Origin: Gentiana macrophylla
Taxonomy: Eukaryota; Streptophyta; Magnoliopsida; Gentianales; Gentianaceae
Direction: 5' to 3'
Length of the DNA: 64,000 nucleotides
Assembly (NCBI GenBank): GCA_026214975.1
Contig: CM047808.1
Span: 59,112,583-59,176,582 of the forward strand
The notes under the pieces were generated by a model that was given only the letters and a program-made list of their open reading frames with translations, was not told the origin of the DNA and made no database searches. Position 1 is the stretch's first letter. The number at the start of each line of letters is the position of its first letter. Shown here one piece after another: positions 11,512 through 22,599 of the stretch. Position numbers and translations under genes: made by a program.

Positions 11512-13051
11512 GAGTTCTTCATTTTGGTTTTGTAGAGTAGTGTCTGGATTTGGGTTGTTCTGGTGTGTTGGATTATGGATTCAGAACCAATTTGGGAGTT
11601 TTTCTGTTTTCTTTGTGTGGAAGGTGAAGGTGAAGGTGAGTCAAGTGTTGTATTCCTGCCACTACTGTCCATTTGCTCAAATGGTAGTTCTGGTTCTGGA
11701 TCTTGAGCAGTCTGAACTTCAGTATCTCTCCCCATTTTGGACTTAGGATACCTCCTGAAGTAAGTGAGACCTTGGAATTTTGTTGCCTGATCGGGTGTCC
11801 TTGGGGTTGAGTTGTCCCCAGGCTGCCCGGTACTGCCCTCATCATTGTGTCTATCCATTACTTCTTCATGATGTGATATACGAGGTAAGTCGACCCCAAA
11901 TTGGTTGTATTGAAAGTCAGCACTGTATTGAAAATCAGCACTATCTTCTTGGTTCATTAAATACTCCCCCTGAAGATGATGCTGATTGCAATACATTTTA
12001 TTTTCAAAAAAGGTGACATCCATTGTTTCAATAACCTTTTGTTTTTGGAAATCAAAGACCCTATATCCCTTCTTGTTAGAGGAATATCCTACAAACATAC
12101 ATTTTGTGGACCTTGGGTCAAGTTTACCCTGACTGTATGTGTGAGCAAAAGTAATGCAGCCAAAAAATTTTAAAGGTAGTTCTTGGATCAGTCTAGTTTC
12201 AGGAAAGCTCTTTTTTAGCTTTTCCAATGGCTTTTCAAAACCAATGCTCCTTGAGGGGAGTCTGTTGATCAGATACACTGCTGTGAGCAGTGCTTCTCCC
12301 CAAAGATACTTAGGGCACCTTGAAGCAAGAAGAAGGGATCTAACCACCTCAAGCAAGTGTCTATTTTTCCTTTCTGATACACCATTTTGTTGTGGTGTAT
12401 TGACACATGAGCTTTGATGGATAATTCCCTTTTCTGAAAAAAACTCTTTTAAAACTTTATTATAGTACTCTGCTCCATTGTCTGTTCTGAGGATCTCTAT
12501 TTTAGTGTGGAACTGAGTGTTAACCATGTTATAAAAGATTTTAAAAGCCTGTTCAACCTCAGATTTTTCTTTTAACAAATAAACCCAGGATACACGAGTA
12601 TGATCATCAATAAAAGACACAAACCACCTCTTTACCATTCACAGTGGATTGCTTGGATGGACCCCAAACATCCTCGTGTGTGAGTGTGAAGGTTTGGTTG
12701 GTTTGTATGGTTGAGAAACATAGACACTCCTTTTATGCTTAGATAATTCATGATTTCACAATGAAATTAAATCTTTTATATTAAAAAAGGTTAAGAAACA
12801 GCTTTTTTCATATAACTAAAGCCAGGGTGTCCTAATCTAGCATGCCACATCATGATTTCATTATTGGACACAATGGATGAGTGGTAACAAGCACTCCTTA
12901 GTTCTTCCTTATTCCTGGCATGATCTTTTTCCTCCAAAATGTAGAGACCATTCTGGACTTCAGCACTGCCAATCTCCTTCCCCAAAGTCACATCATGCAA
13001 CTTACAGTCAATGGCAGAAAACATCACTCTACAATTGGTCTCTGAGACCAA
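11493..13051 (-). pseudogene. Element B integrase
   Basis: The frame 12791-13051 ends with the zinc-binding entry MMWHARLGHPGFSYM. After a broken stretch (12640-12790, where the second Cys of the zinc site is disturbed) the frame 11493-12638 holds the catalytic core. The D-D-E residues are all present: SFIDDHTR, RTDNGAEY and NGVSERKN. The GKLDPRSTKCMFVGYSSNKK segment and a long Ser/Pro/Gln-rich linker follow. It joins the RT frame by a frameshift at about 11500. The enzyme would insert the cDNA into chromosomal DNA. Confidence 0.92.
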
Positions 13052-13589
13052 TTTATTAATGTAAATCGACAGCAGGATAATTTTGGGATATGAAGCACAT
13101 TATGTAGGGTTAAATTTGGTGAGATAGTAATGGATCCCTTGCCTGCAATGACAGCATAGGATCCATCTGCTATCTTAACCCTTTGATTTCCCCCACATGG
13201 AAAATAGGAGTCAAATTTTTCAGAGGCATGTGTCATGTGATCTGTTGCACCTGAATCAATGATCCAGTGTGTATCAGGGTGAGATTTATGAATGGAAAGG
13301 GCAAAGACATTACCAGATTCAGTGAGGTTGTATTGAGGTTTGTTATGATTGGCTAGGAGTTGGCTTAGATGGTCTAATTGCTCCTTTGTGAGAGACAGCT
13401 GTCCAGAGACCTTTTCACTTGGTTCTGATGACACCTGATTTGCCCTGCTGTTGTCTCTTCCACCATTGTACTGATTCCTTGGTTTCCAGTTTGGGGATTT
13501 TCCATGTATTCCCCAACAGATTTCCCTTGTGTGACCTTTGTTTTTACAATGATCACACCACATCTTTTGCTTCTCGCCTTTTCGGTCAT
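13024..13589 (-). pseudogene. Element B gag C-terminus and protease
   Basis: The frame at 13024-13563 starts with the zinc knuckle WCDHCKNKGHTREICW (CX2CX4HX4C, intact), which binds RNA in the Copia capsid. It then carries a linker and the aspartic protease core WIIDSGATDHMT followed by ADGSYAVIAGKGS. The gag region before the knuckle is almost absent: only about 220 bases separate it from the primer-binding site, where Copia elements normally have 200 or more residues. The end of the protease passes through a frameshift near 13050 into the next frame. Confidence 0.9.
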
Positions 13590-13790
13590 TTCAGTGGTCG
13601 CAACTAAAGTCGATGCTTCATTTAACCTTCGAGATACACGAATCGTAGGTGAGATATTGGTGGAATTTCCATCATCTCCTACTCCTCCCGGAGTTGTGAC
13701 TCAGATGATCGATTTGAAGAGCCGGAACTCGCTTCATTTGGTCATCATGCGGCTCGGAGATACATTTTGATCTAGGATTCTTGATTGAAC

Positions 13791-13807
13791 CTAGGCTCAC
13801 GATACCA
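13791..13807 (-). other. Primer-binding site of element B
   Basis: Minus strand reads ATGGTATCGTGAGCC directly after the 5' LTR. This is a close match to the initiator-methionine tRNA complement TGGTATCAGAGC used by most plant Copia elements. Confidence 0.8.
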
Positions 13808-14082
13808 TGTTATGAAAGTAGAAGGAAGGAACTTATTTTATTATTTCTTAGAAAAGTATTTTACAATGATAGAGACTTGATTTAAATAGGTAGAGGACTC
13901 AGAGCCTTCTCTCGAATTGAATTCCTTGATTTTAGAATCAATTAAGATTGGCTGTTACAATCATAATAATATAAAATCAAGACAAAATATTCTAATAAAG
14001 GAAACAGCGGCTACTAGTCCTAACAAACCCTACTGCACTCATTTTAAACAGTAAAAAGACCAAACTGCCCTTTTTCTCAACA
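13808..14082 (-). repeat. 5' LTR of element B
   Basis: 275 bases from TGTTATGAAAG to CTCAACA; 5' LTR with respect to the minus-strand coding direction. Contains AT-rich promoter-like sequence but no unambiguous TATA box. Confidence 0.92.
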
Positions 14083-14087
14083 ATAAC
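14083..14087. repeat. Target-site duplication of element B (right)
   Basis: ATAAC, identical to 9559-9563. Confidence 0.85.
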
Positions 14088-14204
14088 TCTTCTTGTCGTT
14101 ATTAATAGCAGTGATAACATTTGTATGCTGCCAAACTCCATTCTGGGTACTTTTGAAGTTTGACACGACTAAATTATAGTAAGACTTTTCTATGCAACTT
14201 AGAG

Positions 14205-14640
14205 CAATAGTATTTGTAGTTCACTGTTAGTATAATTCATTGTTGTTCTAGTTCATTTCAACAATGGTCTCAACTTTATTCTTCCCAATCCATTGCAGCT
14301 GCAACAAAGGTTGTGACTTAGCTTTAGAAAAATACTCTGATTCACTGTTTTTCATTGAGTTCAAAACACTTTAATTCACAGTTTCACTTCAAATCAAAGT
14401 GATTCACTGTTTTTCATTGACTTCAAAACATTTTTCTCTCTTCTTAGTTCACATCTTTAAATCACTCTTGTAGTTCAATATAATACTACTCAAACTCTTA
14501 GTTCACTATAATCCCACTAAAATCCTAAGTTCACTCATGTAGTTCACTCTTAAATTTCGACAAATGAAACTCAGTAAACGAACAGTGAATTTCGATAGTT
14601 CACAGTTTTTAGTTCACTGTTTTAGTCTATAAATGAAGAG
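14205..14640 (+). repeat. TTCACT microrepeat field, right continuation
   Basis: GTTCACT words resume after element B (for example TAGTTCACTGTTAG, GTTCACTCATGTAG). The phrase AAACGAACAGTGAATTTCG at about 14574 repeats the one at about 9233 on the other side of element B. A short last cluster is at 15510-15560. Once element B is removed, the two fields are one region. Confidence 0.65.
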
Positions 14641-15680
14641 AACTTGACATGGTGGAAAAGCAAACAAGATCAACCGAGAGTTCACTATTGGACCACATAT
14701 TTATGCTCCAGCATTTGCATTCTATAATTTGTATCGACCAGATTCCCAAATAATATGTAGAGAAAAAAAAAAGAACAATAATCACAAAAGCTTTTTCATT
14801 ATTAGTTAAGTTTTTCACTGTAAAACTATAATCTCACACAAGTCGAAACAATTTGAACTGGTATTAAGGTTCATCAAATATAATAGATTACCAAGTAAAA
14901 AGTAAAAATAGTTTAAATAATCAGCTTGAAGATTTCATTTTGCTGCTCTCTTTTCACCATACTTTCAGCCCAAATTCACAACTCATCTGGCTCATATTTC
15001 GCCTTGATTTTCAGCTCTAAAACACAATATCTGCTTTAAATTTATTCTTGTAAAACTCTAAAAAAGCAGCCTTGATAACTCAGATTTTCAGTCTTGATAA
15101 CTCAACAAACTTCTCTCCATAAATCATTGCAAGCAAAATTCTTCCTATGATGGTCATCCCAACCTCCAAGGAATAACCAACAAAACTCATGCTTGGAACG
15201 TGTCCTGCAAGTCATATGCATACATACATCCATTATTCACTCTGAAAAGATTGTTAACGACTCGAAGACAGAATGTAGCATACATCATACGGTGTCGTCA
15301 GCCTTTACCATGCCTCTTCCACCACCTCGCTTCATCACGCTTCCACCACCTCGCTTCATCACGCATCCACCTCTGAAACCGCCTCTACCTCCAATTTTTC
15401 CTCAATCAAATCAAAACAATCAAAATACACTAAAAAGTTGGCTGCAGCAAAAAACAAAAACACATCCTGAAGCAATGAAGTCAGGCTTCAATTAGGAGAA
15501 AGCTTAAAAACTTAGTTCACTTCTGTAGTTCACTATTCGAAATTCACTTTCGGAGAATGCAGTATTTTACAATTTATTAAGCAGGAGCAGATTACAAACA
15601 CCTGCTAAGTACACAATTTGAGCTCAATATTTACATTGCAGATATGGAAACTCCATATCTAAATTATAATCAATTTGGTA
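14641..15680. other. AT-rich stretch, no gene seen
   Basis: No recognisable coding exon. A 24-base unit (TTCCACCACCTCGCTTCATC and on) is tandemly repeated at about 15318-15366 and gives a short proline-rich frame with no known domain. A few TTCACT words lie at 15510-15560. Confidence 0.4.
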
Positions 15681-16274
15681 TGACGATACAGGGTTTCACT
15701 CCCTCCACGTGTCGTCTATCGGTTGGTCATCACATTATGAATGAGCTACAACATACTCATGTCGAGACCCAGGACCGAGACTAGGGCCATCCAACCGGCT
15801 CCAGGTTACGACTATCGACTACCGAAAGCAAAGGTGAGATGACAAGTCCATAAGGATAGAGTCCACACCCACCAGCAAAGCAGAGGACAATGAGTCAGTG
15901 GTCGATCACCGCAAGTCGGCAAAGATCGACATCGAGGACGTTGTCCGCGCAAACCGTCTGTGCCCACCCACAGCGATAGCTTGGGCAAGGGTCAAGGCCC
16001 ATTTAAGGGTAAAGATGACAATAACACAAGCCGACTTAACCTTAGGGTTTAGGCAAATATTGTCATTATAAATACCCCCAATCCAGGAACTACGTAAGGC
16101 TTGATTCCTGGAACAGAACAGGATACGTAGGCAATCCAAGATACAGTCTTGGACTCAGCCGCATACATAAAATCCACCCCCTCATTCCTCTTTTTGGCAT
16201 TAGGGTTCTTGTGTGTTCATCACTAGATTAAATTAGGGCTCAAATCATTAAGGTGACATAATTTGTCATCGTCA
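15681..16274 (+). repeat. 5' LTR of element C
   Basis: 594 bases, bounded by the perfect 6-bp inverted ends TGACGA and TCGTCA. Contains TATAAATA at 16077-16084 and GGATACGTAGGCAATCC at 16121-16137. Paired with 25271-25859. Confidence 0.95.
16077..16084 (+). promoter_or_regulatory. TATA box of element C 5' LTR
   Basis: TATAAATA, conserved in the 3' LTR copy and about 40 bases upstream of the conserved GGATACGTAGGC motif. Expected RNA polymerase II promoter of the element. Confidence 0.65.
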
Positions 16275-16275
16275 T

Positions 16276-16292
16276 TGGCGCTAGAAGGAGGG
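16276..16292 (+). other. Primer-binding site of element C
   Basis: TGGCGCTAGAAGGAGGG begins one base after the LTR. This is a primer-binding site form I recognise from Tat-type elements, and it is shared with element A. The exact tRNA was not matched. Confidence 0.75.
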
Positions 16293-16322
16293 CCTTCTAT
16301 TGATTAAATACGCAAGAACACG

Positions 16323-17765
16323 ATGCCTCCCAAGAAAGCTGCATCCAAAACTGCATCCAAAGCGGTTGATCAGGGCTCCCGGATGAACGAGCCGATCGAT
16401 CCTGATACGCAAGGAGAGGAAGATCCCGCCTTAGATCTTATTCAGCACGATCCTCAGCAGAAACAGGGGGAAAAGATCCAGCTTTGAACCTTATCCAGGA
16501 GACCCACCAACCAGAAAAGCAAGCTCTTGCTCCAGAATATCGGGCGCTTGCGGATCAGTTGGCAGGGGCAGATCTGGAGGTAATGTCCAGGATAATAGCC
16601 GAGGCCATTACGGCGCGAAGGCAGGCAGATGCCGCCCAGAAAGAAGCTATGGCGGAAGGCGGTCAGAAAGATGTAGTGGACAAGCCTAAACAGACTCCTG
16701 GGGACGAAATAAGCGCATCATCTAGCTCAGTGGAAAGGAAGAGAAGTGAGATCCACCAAAAACACCAGAGAGGGGATGATGATAGCGCCAGGGAAGAGCT
16801 GAATGCAATTTTGGGAAAGAACCAGGTTTCGTTGTGGCTCGAGTCTCCCTTCACGAAGGAGATCGAGAGCTTTCCTAAACCCAAAGGGTTTAAGATACCA
16901 AAAATAGAACCTTATGATGGCACCACCGACCCGGAGGACCATCTCCACAGGTATCTATCTCAAATGAGGTTGGATGGAGCACCCGATGCAATGCGCTGTC
17001 GGGCATTCGAGACGCTACTCGTAGGTCGAGCAAGAGAATGGTTCACGGCTACGACCGTGGTCGATTTCGGCTTTGCCGCACTCGCTCGAAAATTCCGAGA
17101 TGCGTTTATAGTCAATAAGAAGTTTCATCTCGAGTGCCACGCACCTCATGAATGTGAGGCAAAGAAAAAGATGAAACAGTTGATGGAATATTTGAAGAGG
17201 TTTAATCTCGAGGCCATGCAGTGTCAAGGACGCAGATGACCGAGTTCTCGATCACGCTGTCAGTAGGAAATTTGCGTAATACTAAGTTATACATGAAGTT
17301 GAGCGAGATGTTCCTCATACCATGGACGAATGTGTCAACGTGGTGCATAGATTCTCGCCAAGGGAAGAGGCAAAGCGCGGGCGGCACACCCAATCCGACC
17401 GGATGGATCCTAAGAAAGACACCCGAGGTCCGAACAGAATCACCAAAGAGGCGGATGTCGAAAGCAAGCCATCGGTTTGGGACCGTATCGACACGCCCAC
17501 CTCGCATCGTGGGGCAAGAAGGACCTCACGTGATAAGGACTTTATCCCGCTCAATCGACCTCGATCCGAGGTGTTGTCGATTATGCTTTCAAAAAACTTG
17601 GCGAGGAAACCGCCACCGCTGAAGAAGCCTCGAGAAAAGAGGAATGCAAGCAAACATCGTGATTTTCACGAAGACATAGGCCATACAACAAAGGATTGTA
17701 TCGACCGAAAAAGAGATATCGACGCCTCGCATTCAGGAAGGAAAGTTAGACGGTTGTCGGCGTGA
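16323..17765 (+). pseudogene. Element C gag
   Basis: Starts MPPKKAASKTASK at the first ATG after the primer-binding site. A frameshift at about 16485 leads to the frame 16484-17239 with the gag core (SPFTKEIESFPKPKGFKIPK, YDGTTDPEDHLHRY, FETLLVGRAREWF). Another shift at about 17235 leads to the frame 17322-17765, with the linker SVWDRIDTP and FIPLNRPRSEVLSIM, then a damaged zinc knuckle, HRDFHEDIGHTTKDC, lacking the first Cys. An N-terminal phrase (DPALDLIQ / PALNLIQE) is repeated. Gag would package the RNA. Homologous to the gag of element A. Confidence 0.9.
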
Positions 17766-18648
17766 TCTCGGTATGATGGGCCAGGGTGGTGGAGAATTCA
17801 AGAGGAAAACTCCGATCAAGACATGAACCGAGGTCGAGATGCCAGAGACGGCGGATCGGTCACCTCAGAGGAATCGATCCTCGTGTCGGGAAGGAAACAA
17901 CATAGATAACTTTGGTCGGGACAGATCACGAAGAAAATCGACCGTAAACTATGTCAATACGATCTTTGGTCCAGATGAAAGTGATAAGGATCGATCGGTG
18001 AAGAGCCACTAAGAGCTCGAGAGAGCGCAAGTGTACTTCAGATTCATTCACGCATAAGTCGGATACGCCCTCGAGATGATATCCCCAAGTCGGAGGAGTC
18101 ACAACGGGCGGTTAGTTATTGAAGCGATTTTAGCCGAGCCCGTGTATCGGAGTCCGATCGATAACGGGAGTGCAAAGTGAACATCATATATCACTCGGCG
18201 CTTCAAGCGATGAAGCCGAGAGAAAGACTTGGCTCTTATAGCATCCCCATGTTCGGATTCACAGACAAGCGATTCATCCCATGGGCTCGATAAAGTTACT
18301 CACGCATAAATGGACGGCGAGAAGGAAGGACACTTGAATTAAGTTATGTGGTGGTCAAGGCTCCTCAAAGATATAATGTTATCTTTGGGACGACAGCCGC
18401 TCTTCGATCTTCGAGCTATAATTTCGACTTTTCATAATAGCATGAAATTTCCTACCAGGAGCGGTTCCCATGAAGTAAAAGGAGACGTTGAAGTCGCTCG
18501 GAGTTGTAACTCTGTTGTCATGAATGGGAAGATGGCGGTTCAACAAGTCTTAGTCGAGGAATTGATTCCAGAGGAAGAAGAGGAGAAGAGTTGGGTCTCC
18601 AGTGACGCAGTCGAAAACGTCCGACTCTGGGAAGGAGAGGACGATTAG
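17766..18648 (+). pseudogene. Element C protease and connector
   Basis: The aspartic protease core appears as SPIDNGSAK at about 18150-18180, with DNG as the catalytic triad; the expected NIIYHSAF follows in a shifted frame. MFGFTDKRFIP and ELSYVVVKAPQRYNVIFGTT continue the domain across frameshifts. The frame 18346-18648 gives the connector between protease and RT (acid-rich, IPEEEEEKSW). Protease would mature Gag-Pol; here it is broken. Confidence 0.8.
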
Positions 18649-19640
18649 TGTGTGCAAGTCGGGATTTGGATCCCAGAGAAAGAAAAACAGCTACTGGTCG
18701 AGCTCTTAATCGAGTTCAGGGACATCTTTGCCTGGAAAGCCACCGACATGCCGGGACTGTCCACCGACATCGCGGTTCATAAGCTAGAAATTGACCAGGC
18801 TAAAAAGCCAGTCAAACAGAAGAAGAGAAATTTTGCGTCGGATCGACTTGAGGCCATCGAGTTGGAAGTCGGCAAGCTACTAGCAACCAAGATAGTGAAA
18901 GAGGTATTCTATCCCGAATGGCTAGCTAACCCAAAGATTAGTCAAGCTCTGATGGGAGTTGGCGATGTGTGTAGGCTTCATGAGATCTAAACAAAGCCTG
19001 CCCAAAAGACTCATACCCATTGCCTAAAATCGACAGGTTAGTAGATTCGACCATCGACTTTGAAGTTTTTGGTTTTTTAGATGCATATAAAGGATACCAT
19101 CAGATTCGAATGGATCCTCGAGACGCAGAGAAAACATCTTTTATCATTGAATTTTGCACCTTCTGCTATGTGACCATGCCATTCGGATTAAAGAATGCTG
19201 GGGCAACATACCAGAGGGCAGTCAATAAAATTTTTGCAAGACAAATTGGTAGATGTATGGAAGTTTATGTAGATGACCTGCTTATCAAGAGTCGATCTAT
19301 GAGACAATACCTGGTCGATGCTCGAGAGGTTTTCGAAGTGTTGAGAGAAACGCAGATGAGATTAAACCCGAAGAAGTGCACTTTTGGAGTCAGGTCGGGT
19401 AAGTTCTTGGGCTATATGATTTCGAAGGACGGGATTCGAGCGAACCCGGATAAAATTGATACATTGAAGAACATGCCCGCACTACTTAAATATCAAGGAA
19501 GTACAAAGGCTCACGGGTCGAATGGCGCTCTCAACAGATTTCTATCGAGATCAAAGACGGCGATGCACTACCATTTTTCAAGATACTCCAAAGGCTAGTC
19601 CTTTTCATCGGGATGATGAATGTCGATGTACCTTTGAAGA
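18649..19640 (+). pseudogene. Element C reverse transcriptase
   Basis: Begins with GIWIPEKEKQLLVELL, FAWKATDMPGLSTDIAVHKL and YPEWLANP (frame 18652-18990), then a frameshift across the MCVDFxDLNKACPKD region. The frame 19020-19598 has PKIDRLVDSTIDFEVFGFLD, AYKGYHQIRMDP, MPFGLKNAGATYQR and the active site MEVYVDDLLIKS. CTFGVRSGKFLGYMIS and the start of the connection domain follow. The catalytic core is nearly intact in the second frame. Confidence 0.93.
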
Positions 19641-20515
19641 GTTGAAGACTTATTTATCGTAATTACCTACCTCACTTCTCCTCGAGAAGGGAAAAGTTGT
19701 TGGTTTATCGGCCGTGTGCGAGGAAGCGGTAAGTGCGGTTCGCAGTGAGAAGGGTACATGGCCAGGTGCCAATATACTTTGTTAGTAAAGCACTACATGG
19801 CCCCGAGATCCGGTACTCACCAGCGCTGAGAAGTTAGCATTATGCCTGGTTCATGCCTCGAGGAAGTTGAGGCCATATTTTCAAGCTCATCCTATTGTGG
19901 TTGTTACAGACCAACCACTGAAGCAAATTTTGGCAAAGCCTGATACTTCAAGTCGATTGGCGAAATGGGTGATAGAAATGGCTTCAAGACGACATCGAAG
20001 TTCGTACCTCGAACTGCGATCAAAGCACAGGCCTTGGCGGATTTTTTGGTCAAGAAGGGATCTCCGTCCAACTCGATCAGGAAAAACAAAGTCCAGAGGA
20101 AAAATGGACTCTCCAAGTCGATGGAGCATCGAGTAAGGAGGGGGCAGGAGCAGGACTCCTTCTGGTAAGCCCGAAAGGCGAGGAATTCCCATACGCCCTT
20201 CGATTCGACTTTAAGGCGACGAACAACGAGGCCGAGTATGAGGCCATGATTACTGGTTTAAAGCTCGCGTTGAAGCTGGGTGTCGAAGATCTGACGGTTT
20301 ACAGTGACTCGCAGTTAGTGGTCAATCATGTGAAGGGAGAGTATGAGGCTAAGGAAGAAACCATGAAGAATTACTTAGCAGTTGTCCAAAGCCTCATACC
20401 AAAATTCAAAACAATTCAATTCGAGCAAGTCCCCCGAAGTCAGAACAAGAGAGCCGATGCGCTCTCCAAGTTGGCATCAAACTTCATGTCAAGCAAGAAG
20501 GTTCTGGTCGAGTTA
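19641..20515 (+). pseudogene. Element C RNase H region with archaeal-type second RNase H
   Basis: First a decayed Ty3 RNase H (HPIVVVTDQPLKQILAKPDT, LAKWVIEMA at 19867-19980), then an additional RNase H at about 20105-20510. The latter shows the catalytic acids in LQVDGASSKEGAGAG, TNNEAEYEAMITGL, VYSDSQLVVNHVKGEYEA and KRADALSKLASNF. A second, archaeal-type RNase H is a known acquired feature of Tat elements and of few other Ty3 lineages; it supports the lineage call. The frame shifts at about 20190-20246. Confidence 0.9.
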
Positions 20516-21799
20516 CTGACCGATAGGAGTTACATCGAGACGGAGGCCCAGCCGATTACTCAGCAGGCCACGTGGATGGACTCGATCGCTCTATACCTTA
20601 AGGACGGAATATTACCACCTGATAAGGTGCAATCAAGAAAAATTCGACTCCAGTCCACTCGATATGCGTTCTTCGACGACATCCTTTATCGAAAATCTTT
20701 TGTAAGTCCATGGTTAAGATTTGTCTCTGAAAATGAAGGCGAATATCTCTTGGAAGAAATTCATAGGGGAGCATGTGGAAATCACTGCGGGGCTAGAATG
20801 TTAGCTCGAAAATGCAAGTTAGCTGGGTATTTCTGGCCGTCGATGCAGCGAGATGCGAACAGCCTAGTCCAGAGGTGCAACGCTTGTCAGATTCATGATA
20901 ATATCTCCCATCAACAAGCGCAAGACATGAATGTCATCTCGTCAGCATGGCCATTCGATCAGTGGGGAGTCGATATTGTTGGACCTCTTCCCCGAGCTCC
21001 GGGAAATCTCAAGTTCGTGGTCGTCGCGGTGGATTACTTCACGAAATGGGTAGAAGCTAAGGCTTTGCCCGACATCCGATCTGCAACCATTAAAAAGTTC
21101 TTGTGGGTCGACATTCTATGTAGGTACGGAATTCCAAAGGCTTTGATCTCGGATAACGGTACACAGTTTGAAGATCGAAGAGTTAGAGAATGGTGCTACG
21201 AGTACCAAATCGACCAAACGATTCACCTCGTTGGCTCACTCCCGTGCAAACGGTCAAGTCGACAGACTAACCGGCTGAGATCAAGTCAGGGTTAAAGAAG
21301 AGGCTAGAGGCGAATGGCGAGATTGGGCGCTTCAACTTCCGAGCATCCTATGGTCATACAGATGACTCTCCTAATTCATCGACGGGAAACCCCTTTTCTT
21401 TAGTGTATGGGTGTGAAGCGGTGATACCCGCAGAGATCGGGGTCCCTCTCTCCGAGTTCGGCCTACAATGTTGAGACAAATGATCCCGAACTCCGGCAGA
21501 AGGGACAATGTCGAGGAACGAAGAGAGATAGCCTCACCGAATGGCAAGGTACAAACAGTAAGATCTCTCAAGATTACAACTCGAGGTAAGACACAGATAC
21601 TTCAAGGTTGGCGATCCGGGTTCTAAGGAAGAATGAAGCAAGTCGACAGAGGCGGTTGGAAAGTTGGCCCCGAATGGGAAGGACCATATCAGATTCTCAA
21701 AGTCCACCCTAAAGTGGTCGTATCAACTTGGGCGAGCAGATGGGACCACAGCTCTCTCGACATCGGCACGCCAACAACTGAGAAAATATTATGTCTAAG
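20516..21799 (+). pseudogene. Element C integrase
   Basis: The frame to 21295 carries the zinc-binding segment (IHRGACGNHCGARMLARK ... CNACQ), then the core with the first Asp in WGVDIVGPLPRAPGN and the second Asp in SDNGTQF. The Glu region (normally GQVExxN) is shifted out of frame at about 21240. C-terminal phrases (GWKVGPEWEGPYQIL) remain in other frames, and the protein ends RKYYV and TAA at 21797-21799. Confidence 0.9.
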
Positions 21800-22062
21800 A
21801 TAAGCTTCAACAAACATGTTTACATTTCGATTTTAAACCTTGTAATAAATCCATGTGGCAATTTTATAAGTGTTCTAATAAAATGTGCTTTCTCGAGATG
21901 TTTTTATGTTTGATAGATTCACACCAAAACATTACAAGTCGAATGCGATGTAAAAAGTTAAAGGCAAAACAATCAACAACGAACCGAGAAATCCGCAGGT
22001 CGGACATCTCGATAAAGCCAAAGCAAAGTTAGCCTAATGGGCATTTAATGTAAAGGCATAGA

Positions 22063-22370
22063 GACGGTTCGCAGTGGTCGGGCCAAAAGTCCAAGCTAAA
22101 GCCGAACGAGCCCGAGTGGCGAACAAGGTTGAAGCAAAGGACGGTTCGCGATAGTCGGGCCACTCGCCCCACGAAAGCCAAATGAACCCGAGAGGCTTAA
22201 AAAGGTCTAGATAAAGGACGGTTCGCGATAGTCGGGCCACCGCCCCGCCGATGGTCGAAATAGCCTAAGTGGCAAAAAGATCATGCCAGGGACGCTTTAC
22301 ATTAAAATGCTCACTTAAGGTCAAATAAGCCTCAAGAGGCAAAAGACTAAGGCAAGCAAGTCGATCTCAA
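22063..22370 (+). repeat. 77-base tandem repeats in the spacer of element C
   Basis: Copies start with GACGGTTCG at 22063, 22140 and 22217 (period exactly 77), and a fourth diverged copy starts at about 22291. Each contains CGATAGTCGGGCCAC and an AACCCGAGAGGC-like word. Non-coding; lies between pol and the antisense ORF, where Tat elements often carry tandem repeats. Confidence 0.85.
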
Positions 22371-22599
22371 GTGCAATAAGAACCAAGTGTTCATAATACA
22401 CTTGGGGGCAACACAAGATCAACAACAAATACAAATCAAATAAAACAAATAGCGAGTAGCTAACAGAGCTGTGGAGCTCGATGTTTAAAGACTATGAAAC
22501 ATCAAGACAAGCAAAGTCAAGTCAAGAAATATAGCAAAATCAACGCAAAGTCATTACAAAACAAGGCCAGGTCGAAAAAGACCAGTCAAAGTTATAAAG

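Larger units (their letters stand above)
9564..14082 (-). mobile_element. Complete Copia LTR retrotransposon B, internally deleted
   Basis: A 4.5-kb Copia element on the minus strand with two LTRs (9564-9837 and 13808-14082), a primer-binding site next to the right LTR, and a purine-rich tract next to the left LTR. It is flanked by a perfect 5-bp target duplication ATAAC (9559-9563 and 14083-14087). Domain order on the minus strand is zinc knuckle, protease, integrase, RT, RNase H, as in Copia. The element is about 0.5-1 kb short because the N-terminal gag region is missing. It is inserted in the TTCACT repeat field. Confidence 0.95.

Noticed and set aside
15193..15495. Proline-rich 100-codon frame
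   Set aside because: Produced by a short tandem repeat (TTCCACCACCTCGCTTCATC type); no domain, no splice or promoter support.
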